Below are positions 24,522 to 34,700 of a stretch of 64,000 bases of DNA, one piece after another. This DNA is from Mytilus californianus (Eukaryota; Mollusca; Bivalvia; Mytilida; Mytilidae). The notes under the pieces are model-generated. The model did no database searches. It had not been told where the DNA came from and worked only from the letters and a program-made list of their open reading frames with translations. The stretch lies in NCBI RefSeq assembly GCF_021869535.1, contig NW_026262604.1, forward strand, positions 56,754,247 to 56,818,246, in the 5' to 3' direction. Positions within the stretch are counted from its first letter, which is position 1, and every line of letters begins with the position of its first letter. A program made the position numbers and the translations under genes.

Positions 24522-26163
24522 CAGTCCGCCAAAAGTTAAGCACCACCTATTTTTATTGCATCGAAATTTTTTTCATTTAAAAAAATCAGTTAATTCTCGA
24601 AAAAGAGAAAATATTCATGTAGCAATTTTGCTAACATATACCATAAACAAACCGTAGACTTAAGTTTGTTCACGTATGCAGGTTCTATGCATTTAAAATT
24701 TGCGTTCATAGAAATAGTGAAAATTACACAAATCAGAAACGGAATTTAAGTTTCACTGTGATTTTATTTTTTTACAACAATTAATCATCCAATATCATTA
24801 AAATCTCTACAAATAATCTTTGGTATGTTCGGCAAATTTAATGTCAATATTTGAGTCAATAGGATGTGTAACACCCTCTCTTCCGGTACAGTTCCATAAC
24901 ACGGAGTCTCATACTCTGTACAAGCCTTCTGAACTTTAGTTGAGCAAATTTATTCCATTCAGCAACAATTGCGCTTCTTAAATCGCTAAGATTTTGCAAA
25001 GGTGGATCTCTGCGATTGAGATTTCTGCCAATGGCATCACAGACATGTTCGATAGGGTTCATATCTGGAGACATGGAAGGCCAAAAGATAGTGTCAATGG
25101 CTTCTTGCTCTTTGTACTCTTTGTACTCGGTTACAATCCTTGCCCTGTGTGTCTAGCATTGTCGTACATGCACAAGGGTCTTGAAGCAAGTGGAGGATTA
25201 TCAAAATGAGGGACTACAATGTTTCAAAGCACCAAATCCCTGTATGTCTGTCCGTTCATGTTAACCTGCAGAATATTCATACCCACCTTACAACAGTATG
25301 AGAAGAAACCCCATACTGTAACACCACCAGCAACGTATGCAGTCGTTGGGCAAATGTTGTTTTGGTCATTAGCAGTTTTATTTCCACGACAAACTCGTAT
25401 TCTGCCGTCTATTGGTCGTAACAGAAACTGACTGTCATTTGACCAATGGACATTTTACAAGTTCCTCATGTTCCAGCGTCGATGGTCATTAGCCCTTTGA
25501 AACCTGATTATACGGTGCCTGGCTGTTAGGGCAGGTCTCTTGACAACACGACGTGCTCTTAGGTAGCCTCTCTGAAGTCGACGGACCAATGTTCGAACAC
25601 TAACATGACCACCTTGACGCCAGTGGTGTCTAAGTTGTGGGGCAGGAGTAAATGGGTTGGCTTTAGCACAACCAATAAGGAGTCTGTCATCACGATCGGT
25701 AATTAAACGGGGTTTTCCGGACCTTGGTCTATCATTTACAGTTCCTGTGTCAACATGACGTTGTAAAATTTGACAATGACGGTGTGTTTAACATTGAAAT
25801 GGTTACCTATGCAACTAGTGCTCCTACCGGCATTTGACATGTCAATTGCTTGTCAAGGTTCAGTCACATATAACTTACCCCTTGCCATATTTCACAGTAA
25901 CTTGAAGGTCAAATTCCACCTGTACGCGGGACAGTAGGAAGATGATTTAAAGGCATCGAAACAGTGTATTCGAAAAACTGCAGATGACCTTTAATAAATA
26001 ATTGCTTGGCGTGTTTATCGGGGTTTATTTTTTTTTTGTCGTAATGCATTTTCTTAGTTTATGTTATAGGCAATTCATAACACCAAACATAAATATTTTT
26101 TTCGCAATAGTTAAAAAAATATTGCCAGTTATATTTAGGTGATGCTTAACTTTTGGCGGACTG
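24522..26163 (-). mobile_element. Tc1/mariner-type DNA transposon
   Basis: Terminal inverted repeats of about 20 bp begin CAGTCCGCCAAAAGTTAAGC at 24522 and end with the complementary sequence at 26163. Both sides carry TA, as expected for this superfamily's target. Length 1642 bp. It contains one decayed transposase on the minus strand. It lies in the 'ataaagatatata' tail of a LINE relic, so it is younger than that LINE. Confidence 0.92.
24850..25800 (-). pseudogene. Tc1-like transposase, inactivated
   Basis: Reading the minus strand from about 25800 gives, in order, 'GTVNDRPRSGKPRLITDRDD' (linker after the second DNA-binding helix region), 'RTLVRRLQRGYLRARRVVKR', 'WSNDSQFLL.PIDGR' (region of the first catalytic Asp), 'TAYVAGGVTVWGFF', 'MYDNARHT' (second Asp) and 'SPDMNPIEHVCDAIGRNL' (region of the third acidic residue). 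A TAG interrupts just before 'NVHWSND' and a TGA follows 'YRDLVL'. A shift of frame is also needed between the DNARHT and SPDMNP regions. The N-terminal paired-like HTH is not clear upstream of 25800. The family enzyme is about 340 residues, so nearly two thirds to three quarters of it is recognisable. No function can remain without trans-supply. Confidence 0.88.
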
Positions 26164-26729
26164 TATATATATATATAAATAGTTTTTATTTTTAATTATA
26201 TACAAGTAGTAAGACAGACAAGCCATATCATCAACCATCCACTTTACTTGTTAACAGTAAAACAATTTTGTCCATCCCGTTATGGAAATATATATTAAAC
26301 TAATTTTTATGAATGTATATAACATGTCGTCACTTCAAGATTCCATATTAAAAAAAATCCCGAGAAAATTTTAAATATATGTATGCCAGCTGAAGTATAT
26401 AACGGTCTATATCGTTAGAAATGAGATAAATGAATTCAGGTAACTAATTGGTCACGATCATTCGTCGAAATGCGATTTTTTTTTATATCTAATACAGTGG
26501 AAAAGCTCCAAATAAAGACGCATCGATAGGGACTTCTCATAATAAAAGACGCTTCAAAGATATTGGATGATATTTCGTTGTAAATACTTTCACGTTAAAA
26601 TGGTTGTTTTATAAATAATAAAAAATAATATTACAAAACCTGGTAATCTGTAATAGCGTCCTCATTGTTTGTATTATGAAAGAGACTCGAAAGACAGCTA
26701 TAAGGTATTGCGATATGGACATAACTAGA
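26164..26729. other. no feature seen
   Basis: AT-rich sequence between the Tc1-like element and the T-rich repeat. Confidence 0.35.
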
Positions 26730-27010
26730 TCCTACATGAGGGTATGGGCGGTGGGTCCGTCATTTCTGTATTCTTTAATTTTTTCGCTCATTATTCTTTA
26801 TCTTTAAAAATATTCTGTTATTACTTGATAACTGTATTCTAGACATTGTTCTTTTCTGTAATCAGTATATTTTTACCAAATCCTTTAATTTTTGCAGTTA
26901 TTCTTTATATTTTAGCACCCCATTATTCTCTATTCTTTATATTTTTGACCAATTTTTTCTATTCTTGATTTTTTTTGCCCATTATTCTCTATTCTGTAAA
27001 CCCCATCCAC
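26730..27010. repeat. T-rich 'attctctattctttat' repeat, copy 1
   Basis: Diverged short units of the type 'cattattctctattctttat' follow 'gtgggtccgtcatttctgta'. A second copy lies at 27770-27965 with the same start ('gggggtccttcatttttatt') and the same 'tttagcaccccattattctc' block. Confidence 0.7.
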
Positions 27011-27054
27011 ACCCTCCTAAATGTATAAACTTGTAGTTAGGAACGCCCTTGAAA

Positions 27055-27345
27055 CTAACATTTTACAATTTAGCAAGTTTGGCAACTTATACAACAACTG
27101 TTAAAGTGGTTTCAATGACGAAAAAAAAATGTTGACCTTATTTACCAAATAGTCTTGCTTACAGGGGCCCTCGGGACCAACATTTTACAATTTAGCAAGT
27201 TTAGAAACTTATACAACATGGGACCAACATTTTATAATTAAGCAAGTTTAGCAACTTAAAGAACAACTGTTTTAAAAGCTGGTTTCAAGGACGAAACAAG
27301 ATTATTGACCACATATATCAAATAGTCTTGCTTACAGGGGCGGTG
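27055..27345. repeat. imperfect tandem duplication
   Basis: The block 'acattttacaatttagcaag' with 'caacttatacaaca' recurs at 27060, 27181 and 27228. The block 'caaatagtcttgcttacagg' recurs at 27147 and 27319. Confidence 0.8.
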
Positions 27346-27769
27346 AAAATTGTCCCTGAAATTTTACGTCATTTTAATGTCAAAACTGGTGAATTGATAT
27401 AATATATATATTTGTTGTTAAGTTAAAACTGCAAAAATCATCCTATCGCAAAATTCGATCATAATTATGGAAGATAGCGTAAATAATACATCAGCAATAG
27501 GTTTGATATTCGGGTTTGGTCCTATAAATTGCAATTCTTAAACCGAGTAAATTAACAAAAATATATAATTTTCAACTGTTTTCCAGCATGAACAAATGAT
27601 GAACAGAAGGGAATTCTATTTGTCTATTTGTCAAATGACGGTAATTTTAATTCTATCTTTCTCGGAAAGGAAGTATCAACCATTGACAACCCTATGTCCT
27701 TTCACGTTTTAAATTGAGAACAAGTATCAAAGCGTCTTTCACTGAATGCTTTCATTTTATAAAATACAC

Positions 27770-27965
27770 GAGGGTCTGGATTGGGGGTCCTTCATTTTTA
27801 TTATTCTTTTACTTTTAGGACGTTATTCTCTAATCTTTATATTTTAGCACCCCATTATTCTCTATTCTTTATTTGCTGGCCTATTTTTCACTAATTTATG
27901 TTTGCTCTTCATTCGGCACTTTTTTTCTCATTAAACTCTATTCTTTAAACCTTGTTTAGACTCTC
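27770..27965. repeat. T-rich 'attctctattctttat' repeat, copy 2
   Basis: Diverged partner of 26730-27010. The sequence on both sides (27346-27769 and 27966-28670) shows no gene. Confidence 0.7.
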
Positions 27966-28671
27966 ATGCGTTAAAGTACATTATTGTTCATGAATGATAA
28001 TAGAAGTTTACAGTTTACATATTTTGGATTAAAATATGCACATAGTATCATATATAAACAGTTGAAAACTGAAGTCCTCGTCACCTTAATTTTGACATAA
28101 TTAATATAAAACCCGACACCATCACACTCGTATAACGATATTTGAACTTAATTTATCTCCGCCCAGTATAATTTGTAGGTGAAATTTCAAACTGAAATAT
28201 ATTTATGATACAATTAAACCGAAAATTTGATATTACATTTGGGACGTAAATTTATCTCAAATAATAAAATTTGACTTTCAGAATAAATTTGTTTATACAA
28301 GTAGAGTTGAATTGGGCCTTGTCTGGTCCTTGAAAACTGACGGAATACGGAATGTACTTTAACAGTCATTAACCCTGACACAGTTTACGCAATTATTATT
28401 ATTTTGCAAGTAAATTACCATTTCTTTACAAATTAGTTTGGAGTTTATATTTTGTTTTCAAATTTTGAAACCATTCGTTTGATAACAACATAAGAGGATC
28501 ATTTGGATTTATATAGTTAGATTTTGACAGCCTTTTCTTTCTCTGGCTCGATTGGCTCGATTGGTTTGTTGTCGTTTGTGTAACCTCCAGTCATATATAT
28601 TTTATGATCGATCGATTAAACGTTGCTTGCTTGACGTCCAGTGCAAAATACATGAAATATTGCATTCGTTT

Positions 28672-29070
28672 TCCGGAAGAGAACACGTTTACTTTAAATC
28701 CAGTATTTAGTTTTGCAAAATGGGCCGACCGGGATGAAGGACAGGACATTTGTCATATACTTATTTTAGTATATAAAATCTTACACGACAAAACTACTGA
28801 TTATCTGAAAAAGTTGTGCATTTAGAACTCTAAAATTTATGAAAAAAAATAAAGATCCGTTTCAAAAAATAATTTGATACTAGTAGTTATTCGGACAAAC
28901 ACAAAAATAATGAAAATATATTTTGAATACAGTTCTGCAACTCTATGGAATAGCTTACCAACAAACATAAAAACATCAACATCTTTATGTTTATTCAAAA
29001 CTAAAAGCTTCAAATATCTCCGTCAAGCTACACAGAGATGGACCATTAAGCAACATGAACCGATCTAATG
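28672..29070 (+). pseudogene. LINE C-terminal fragment, segment copy A
   Basis: Two offset frames give 'SFAKWADRDEGQDICHILIL', 'VYKILHDKTTDYLKK' and then 'SSATLWNSLPTNIKTSTSLC' with 'LFKTKSFKYL'. A 'Y+.L+...PDYL+' segment followed by 'LWNSLP..I+...SL..FK..+K.YL' is the C-terminal signature of CR1/L2-type LINE proteins. A frameshift or stop between the halves shows decay. The same fragment occurs at 44750-45110 and 53327-53700. It starts abruptly at 'ccggaagagaacacg'. Confidence 0.72.
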
Positions 29071-29594
29071 AATATATACTACTATAATGTTTTAATGAGG
29101 TGAGACTCTAAAAGTATGTGTTTGTTTGTTTGTTTGTTTGGTTTATTTCTTGAATGCCTACATCCTTCGATATGCCGATAAAATACAGGTATAAATATGT
29201 TGGCATTCGAGGAACAGTTTCTGATTAACTTTAAGTGTAGTCAAAACAAAAACTATTTATATTTTGTAAAAGTAAGCTTGGTCTTCCAATCAAAATTCAA
29301 GGTAATATTACCATTCTTCTGTCTGCAACGAAGAATTCTTTTCCTGTTTGTTAGGAACGACGATTTTTTTGGGGAAATATTACTACTAAAACGTTTAGCT
29401 CGTGTTGACAGCTCAGTGAAAGCATATTAAAGATAACTAGAATAAGGTGGGGATAGAAATATGTCCACTTTTGGTCTTTTACTGACCAGTTAGCAGTAAA
29501 ACCATTGTCAATCTGGAGTATTCGTTTGACAGTGCGGGAAGTATGAATTCTCAATCACGTCTGGCCACATGGGGGCGTTAAATCCGTTGCTTCG
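29071..29594 (+). repeat. segmental-duplication module, copy A
   Basis: Begins near 'actataatgttttaatgagg', contains a (GTTT)n run, 'cttcgatatgccgat', 'cattcgaggaacagtttctg', 'gttgacagctcagtgaaagc' and 'tcacgtctggccacatgggg', and ends at 'ccgttgcttcg', where the LTR element begins. Corresponding modules are 45130-45651 and 55222-55755. Both run without interruption into 'tagagacagatttcaaag', which in copy A resumes at 39474. Confidence 0.9.
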
Positions 29595-31062
29595 TGTAAT
29601 ATCTGAATTTGGGCTTCAAATAAAACTCAAGTCGCTTTGCTAGGATTCAGGATATTTATTTATCAGTAACGTAAAACACCCTGTAATATCAATGATAAAG
29701 TTATAAGAATTTTACAGAAAATAATATTGTAATACACATTATAAGTATAATATTCTTTCATTACATTTAATGGTATTATACAAAACATTGCACTTCAAAA
29801 ATACAATTAAGTTATGAACATAATGAGAACAAATATTATGTTCAATCATCAAATCATAGTATTAATGTCTTTTCATGTAATATTCAAATGTTCAGATTAA
29901 CAACATTGATATATTAAGCGAATATTAAAAGCATCCTAAAACAAGGGAAATAACTCTATACCAAAACTATGTGCTTAACATACTTCGTAGTTAATTCAAC
30001 CCATTTAAACAAAATACATTATAATTCTAATAGCATATTACTAATCCTTACCAACTTGTGGAGCAAGGTAGTTACTGTTATGGCACAAACCATTTCAATC
30101 GTTCATACTGGTAAATCATACAGTGAATTTCTATACAACAGCTTACAAATTCTGTAAACCAAAATTACAATGTTAAATAACGGATTTTGATGAAACCGTA
30201 TTTAAACATAGACATAATTATTAAACATACATTATAAATAATGTTCTTGTGTATAAAATAAAACATATCTCGGACAATACTTTAAATATGTACAGAAACG
30301 TAGTTCTCTATCTAGTACAACTTTGTTTATGTTTTCTATCTATAATCAATCAACAAAGTTATCGTGTACGGACTAATTCATTCAAGTAATACACGGTAGT
30401 ATTTAAAATCTACTCATAACAAAGTCTTATCGAATACACCTCAAAGTATCGATCGGAATGTGTGTACTTTCTGAACTGATTTACATATAACTCTAACGAA
30501 TGACTACCAGTAATTTATATAATAAAATAAGTGTATAATATATGCATTTTATGTAGCAATAATACTTTTCGGGATCATAGAGAAAAATAACCATTCATAC
30601 CAAAAATCATTCAATCTATGAAAATATATTAGAAATATTAATAAAGAAGTAAATAGGGAAAACTCACGTTAAAATGTCAAGTCTGTCATTTAATACAATT
30701 CTGACTATTCAATATAAATTCTCAAACTATTTCAATGGCTACTGGACATAAACGTCTGTCCATTTCGAATCCATTAGTCCTTCTAACTCAAACAAAGAAA
30801 CTCACTACTTAGCGCTAAAACTTCAAACCAACCAATCAGATTACTTGAAATCCAAATAATCATGAATATTCAACAATACGTCAATAATGTATGGAAACGT
30901 TTCAATGTAATCAAAATTTAGAAAAGACAATATGTTTTGTAGTTTAATTTAACATTTACAAAATTATACATCTTTATTTTACAATTAAAATCTACACAAA
31001 ATAAAAAATTATACATCTTTATTTTACAATTAAAATCTACACAAAATAAAGAGGCTATCACA
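29595..31062 (-). repeat. 3' LTR (1468 bp)
   Basis: Starts TGTAATAT and ends CTATCACA on the plus strand, so in element orientation it runs TGTGATAG to ATTACA, the usual TG...CA ends. It is 45 bp longer than its partner because the block beginning 'aaattatacatctttatttt' at 30961 is repeated at 31006. Confidence 0.95.
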
Positions 31063-31070
31063 TTCTCCCC
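31063..31070 (-). other. polypurine tract
   Basis: On the minus strand GGGGAGAA lies immediately before the TG of the 3' LTR, the position and composition expected for the plus-strand primer of reverse transcription. Confidence 0.8.
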
Positions 31071-31148
31071 TGTGTTGGAATTCAACATTCAACTCCTCCT
31101 CCCTCTGACGAAGAAATGACGTCATCGGCATGCAAAACTGGTATTTCA

Positions 31149-31475
31149 CTATGATGTTTCTTTCACAATCTCAATGATGGTACGTGTGATGTCATTCTCC
31201 ATTTCTCTAAACATTCCTTCTTTCAGTTGTCTTTTTAACCATTCTACTTTCTGTAGCCAAGATGTATGCCCAATAGCTTGTTTGGTGATATAGTCTTTCA
31301 AATATGCAGGTGGTTTTTTAATTCTTGCTCTTGATGGTAATTCTCTTGGTGGTGTAGGTAGTATTCTGCGTCGTCTGAGCCTTGCTGGTTGTTGCGGTGT
31401 GTTATCTGGAGCCGTTGTGTTATCTTCTGTATCTGCCTCGGTATCACCTGATGTGTCTGGAAGCGTACTGCCATC
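31149..31475 (-). pseudogene. Pol C-terminal tail beyond an in-frame TAG
   Basis: The pol frame is interrupted by TAG at 31476-31478 and then stays open for 108 more codons to TAG at 31149-31151. The extension is basic and Pro-rich in its middle. It contains a 'PPAYLKDY' motif of the kind found at the extreme C-terminus of many gypsy polyproteins, so it looks like original coding sequence. Either this copy carries a nonsense mutation or the stop is sometimes read through. The RT, RNase H and integrase core lies upstream and is unaffected. Confidence 0.75.
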
Positions 31476-34400
31476 CTACTCATCCTGTTTGTCAGAAGTA
31501 TCCCCTCTGTCAATCTGGTCAGTCGCTTCTTGACCTGTTGTCAAATCAGCCCCAAGAGGTGGTTCACCAGTGTTTAACTGTACTGGAGGGATAACGTCTT
31601 GTCCAAAACCATTTTCTTGACTACCATCAACTAGAGTCTGATCGTCACCAGCCAAGTTGACGGTCTCTTGCTGCCCATCTACCACAGGTATAGCATCACT
31701 GTTGGTGTTGCTCTGTGCGTCTTCCTCTGGCATATACATAATATAGCCCTGCTCTGACTCCTCATCCGATTCTGTATCAGTTTCCTCTTTGGTACTGTCG
31801 GAGTTCGTCTTCTTTTCCTCAAGGACTGTCTTTGTAGGTTGTTTCCTTGGTGCAGGGTTTCTTTTAGGCTTTGTAGCCTTTTCCAAACCGGGCAGATGTC
31901 CAATTGGTAGAAGGAGGTTTCTGTGAAGTGTTCTTTTGCGTCCTTCTCCATTTTCCTTCTGGACCACGTAAACAGGTATGTCCATGTTAGGCTGACTAAC
32001 AATTCTGTACGTGTCTTCTTCCCATTTATCCGCTATCTTATGCTTCCCATCGAAGGCGACTACTTTAACAAGTACACGATCTTCGGGTTGCAAAATGGCT
32101 CCACGGGCTCTCTTATCATATCCCTCTTTCTGTCGACCTTGTGCTGTCTTTGCTGAACGAGATGCAAGTTCATATGCTTTCTTGAGACGCTCCTTCATAG
32201 CTTCAGCATACTTTGTAGATGGTTCCTTAGTACCAGTATCCTCAATTCCAAATGCTACGTCCACAGTCAAACGTGGGTGTCTACCGAACATCAAGAAGTA
32301 CGGCGAAAATCCAGTCGTTGTCTGTTTGGTACAGTTGTACGCATGTACGAGTCCAGCTACGTGGGACTTCCAGTCTTTCTTCTGCGTAGTCTGTAGAGTT
32401 CCAAGCATGTTCAATAAAGTACGATTGAATCTCTCCGTAAGTCCGTTACCCATAGGATGGTAAGGTGTTGTTCGGGACTTTTCCATTCCAGTAATGTTGC
32501 AGAGTTCTTTGATGATCTTGCTCTCAAAGTTCGCTCCTTGATCAGAATGAATACGTCTAGGCAATCCATAATGTACAATGAAGTTGTCGAAAAACGCCTC
32601 TGCTGTGGTTCGTGCGGTCTGGTTCTTTGTAGGAACTGCTAAAGTATGTCTAGTGAAGTGGTCTGTTATTACCAAAATGTTGTCATATCCACCTTTCGAT
32701 CTTTCAAGGGTTAAGTAATCCATGCAAACCAGTTCTAAAGGTTGTGTTGTTGCTATGCTGATAAGTGGAGCTCTATCATGTGGAAGCGGTTTTCGACGAA
32801 TGCATCTTTCACAGTTGGTAATCCAGTTCTCAATGTCTCTGTTCATTCCATACCAGATGAAGCGGTCACGTACCAATGATAAGGTCTTGTCTCTTCCCTG
32901 GTGGCCCATATCATCATGTAAAGATGTGAGGACTGTGGATATGCAGTTTTCTGGGAGAACTAGTTGTCTTGACGTTTCACCATCAGATTCTATCTCTCTG
33001 TACAGCACTCCGTCTATAATCTTCAGCTTTTCATAGTTGTTAAGGAACCAGTTGTTGAGTGGTGAATAACTCAGCTGTTGTTTATCTGGTTTACGATGCT
33101 GACTTATCCAGTATACCCAGTCTTTGATGAATCTGTCTCTGCGTTGTTCGGCTTTAACATCAACTAACTTCTGAGATGGTAATGAAGGATCCTCAGATGC
33201 ATCTGAATTAATTGATAAGCTCTGGTAATGAGGTTGAGCATGTTGCAGGTTACAGATGGCCTTCACCGACTCTGGTTGAATGTTCTCGGTACATCTAGGT
33301 AATCCTGGAAGTCTAGATAATCCATCGGCATCTGCATTAGCCTTTCCTGGTCTGTATACAATGTTGAAATTGTAAAATGACAGAGCTGCGATCCATCTGT
33401 GTCCGGTAGCATCAAGTTTAGCTGACGTCAAGACATAGGTGAGTGGATTGTTGTCAGTAACAACAGTGAAGGTGTTGCCAAATAAGTAGTCGTGGAACTT
33501 TTCTGTCACTGCCCACTTTAACGCTAAGAACTCCAATTTGTGGATAGGGTAATTCTTCTCAGATTTACTCAAGCCTCGGCTGGCATAGACAATGACTGTC
33601 TTCTTTTCGTTCTGTTCCTGATATAAAACAGCACCTAATCCAAGCATCGATGCATCTGTGTGGAGTTCAAATGGCTTGAAGTACGATGGAAATCCAAGTA
33701 TCGGATGGCATGTGAGCTTCGACTTCAGTTGTTGAAATGCATCTTCTTGTGATTTCCCCCATAACCATGATGTATTAGCTGGTTGTAGTTTCGTCTTGCG
33801 CTTTCTAGTCTTCTTAGGTGGTGGCATAAGGTCAGTAAGTGGTCTGGCAATTTTCGAAAAGTCTTTGATAAACTTCCGGTAGTATCCAATGAAACCCAGG
33901 AACTGTCTTACCTCATCTGCAGATGTTGGACGTGGCCAGTTGACAACTTTCTCTATCTTCGCTGGGTCGGGTTGTATACCATCTCTAGACACTATATAAC
34001 CAATGTACTTTACCTTTTCCTGGAAGAATGCGCACTTCTTTGGTGAAAGCTTGAGTCCACTCTCTCGTAGTCTTTGTAGAACTCTTTGTAGTCTATCAAG
34101 GTGTTCTTCGTAGGTATCAGAGAAGATAATCAGGTCATCAAGATAGATGAAACAGATGTCCAGGTGCAAGTCTCCAAGGATTTCTTCCATCAAACGTTGG
34201 TAAGTGGTTGGACTGTTGACGAGTCCGAATGGCAGTCTGTTGAATTCATAAAATTCAAGGGGTCCTACGGTGAACGCTGTCCGTTGTTTATGGGTTTCTT
34301 CTAACTCTACCTGATGATATCCACTCTTCATGTCTAGTACCGTGTAAAAGTTGTTTCCTCCTAGTGCATCAAGTATTTCCTCGCTTCTCGGCAATGCGTA

Positions 34401-34700
34401 TGCGTCTTTATATGTATTCTGGTTTAATTGACGATAATCTATGCACATTCTCAGCTTTCCGTCCTTCTTACGACATAAAACAACGTTCGAAGACCATGGT
34501 GAGTGAGAGCGGCGGATAATCCCAGCGGCTAACAACTGTTGAAGATGGTCACGTACTTCGTTGATCATAGCTGGAGGAATACGGCGATGTCGCTGTTTGA
34601 AAGGTCTTTCATCCATGAGATCAATGCGGTGATGAACTGCTGTACTATGGCCAATGTCTATATCACTCTTGCTAAAAACATTTCTGAACTGTTGGATCAA
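31476..34700 (-). CDS. pol: Pol: reverse transcriptase, RNase H, integrase
   Basis: About 1074 residues, counted from the TTG at 34700-34698. There is no ATG here. The frame is open upstream to a TGA at 34764-34766, overlaps the previous frame by 67 nt and lies in its -1 frame, so expression by -1 ribosomal frameshifting is likely; an A-run 'GGAAAAATTTGA' at the overlap is a candidate slip site. RT occupies roughly residues 45-220, with the catalytic YLDD at 186-189. RNase H follows at about 345-465 (Asp349 in 'HTDAS', Glu390, Asp416 in 'VTDNN'). The integrase zinc finger is His595/His600/Cys630/Cys633, and the DDE core is Asp661, Asp720 and Glu756 with DD35E spacing. After the core come a basic C-terminal domain and an acidic, Gln/Asp-rich tail ending at the premature TAG. 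The enzyme would copy element RNA and integrate the cDNA. No inactivating change is evident in the core motifs. Confidence 0.93.
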   Translation of the reverse strand: MIQQFRNVFSKSDIDIGHSTAVHHRIDLMDERPFKQRHRRIPPAMINEVRDHLQQLLAAGIIRRSHSPWSSNVVLCRKKDGKLRMCIDYRQLNQNTYKDAYALPRSEEILDALGGNNFYTVLDMKSGYHQVELEETHKQRTAFTVGPLEFYEFNRLPFGLVNSPTTYQRLMEEILGDLHLDICFIYLDDLIIFSDTYEEHLDRLQRVLQRLRESGLKLSPKKCAFFQEKVKYIGYIVSRDGIQPDPAKIEKVVNWPRPTSADEVRQFLGFIGYYRKFIKDFSKIARPLTDLMPPPKKTRKRKTKLQPANTSWLWGKSQEDAFQQLKSKLTCHPILGFPSYFKPFELHTDASMLGLGAVLYQEQNEKKTVIVYASRGLSKSEKNYPIHKLEFLALKWAVTEKFHDYLFGNTFTVVTDNNPLTYVLTSAKLDATGHRWIAALSFYNFNIVYRPGKANADADGLSRLPGLPRCTENIQPESVKAICNLQHAQPHYQSLSINSDASEDPSLPSQKLVDVKAEQRRDRFIKDWVYWISQHRKPDKQQLSYSPLNNWFLNNYEKLKIIDGVLYREIESDGETSRQLVLPENCISTVLTSLHDDMGHQGRDKTLSLVRDRFIWYGMNRDIENWITNCERCIRRKPLPHDRAPLISIATTQPLELVCMDYLTLERSKGGYDNILVITDHFTRHTLAVPTKNQTARTTAEAFFDNFIVHYGLPRRIHSDQGANFESKIIKELCNITGMEKSRTTPYHPMGNGLTERFNRTLLNMLGTLQTTQKKDWKSHVAGLVHAYNCTKQTTTGFSPYFLMFGRHPRLTVDVAFGIEDTGTKEPSTKYAEAMKERLKKAYELASRSAKTAQGRQKEGYDKRARGAILQPEDRVLVKVVAFDGKHKIADKWEEDTYRIVSQPNMDIPVYVVQKENGEGRKRTLHRNLLLPIGHLPGLEKATKPKRNPAPRKQPTKTVLEEKKTNSDSTKEETDTESDEESEQGYIMYMPEEDAQSNTNSDAIPVVDGQQETVNLAGDDQTLVDGSQENGFGQDVIPPVQLNTGEPPLGADLTTGQEATDQIDRGDTSDKQDE

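Noticed and set aside
29969-30157. 62-residue frame present in both LTRs (also 38426-38614)
   Set aside because: It is the same LTR sequence twice, with no domain. Conservation is explained by the recent copying of the LTR.
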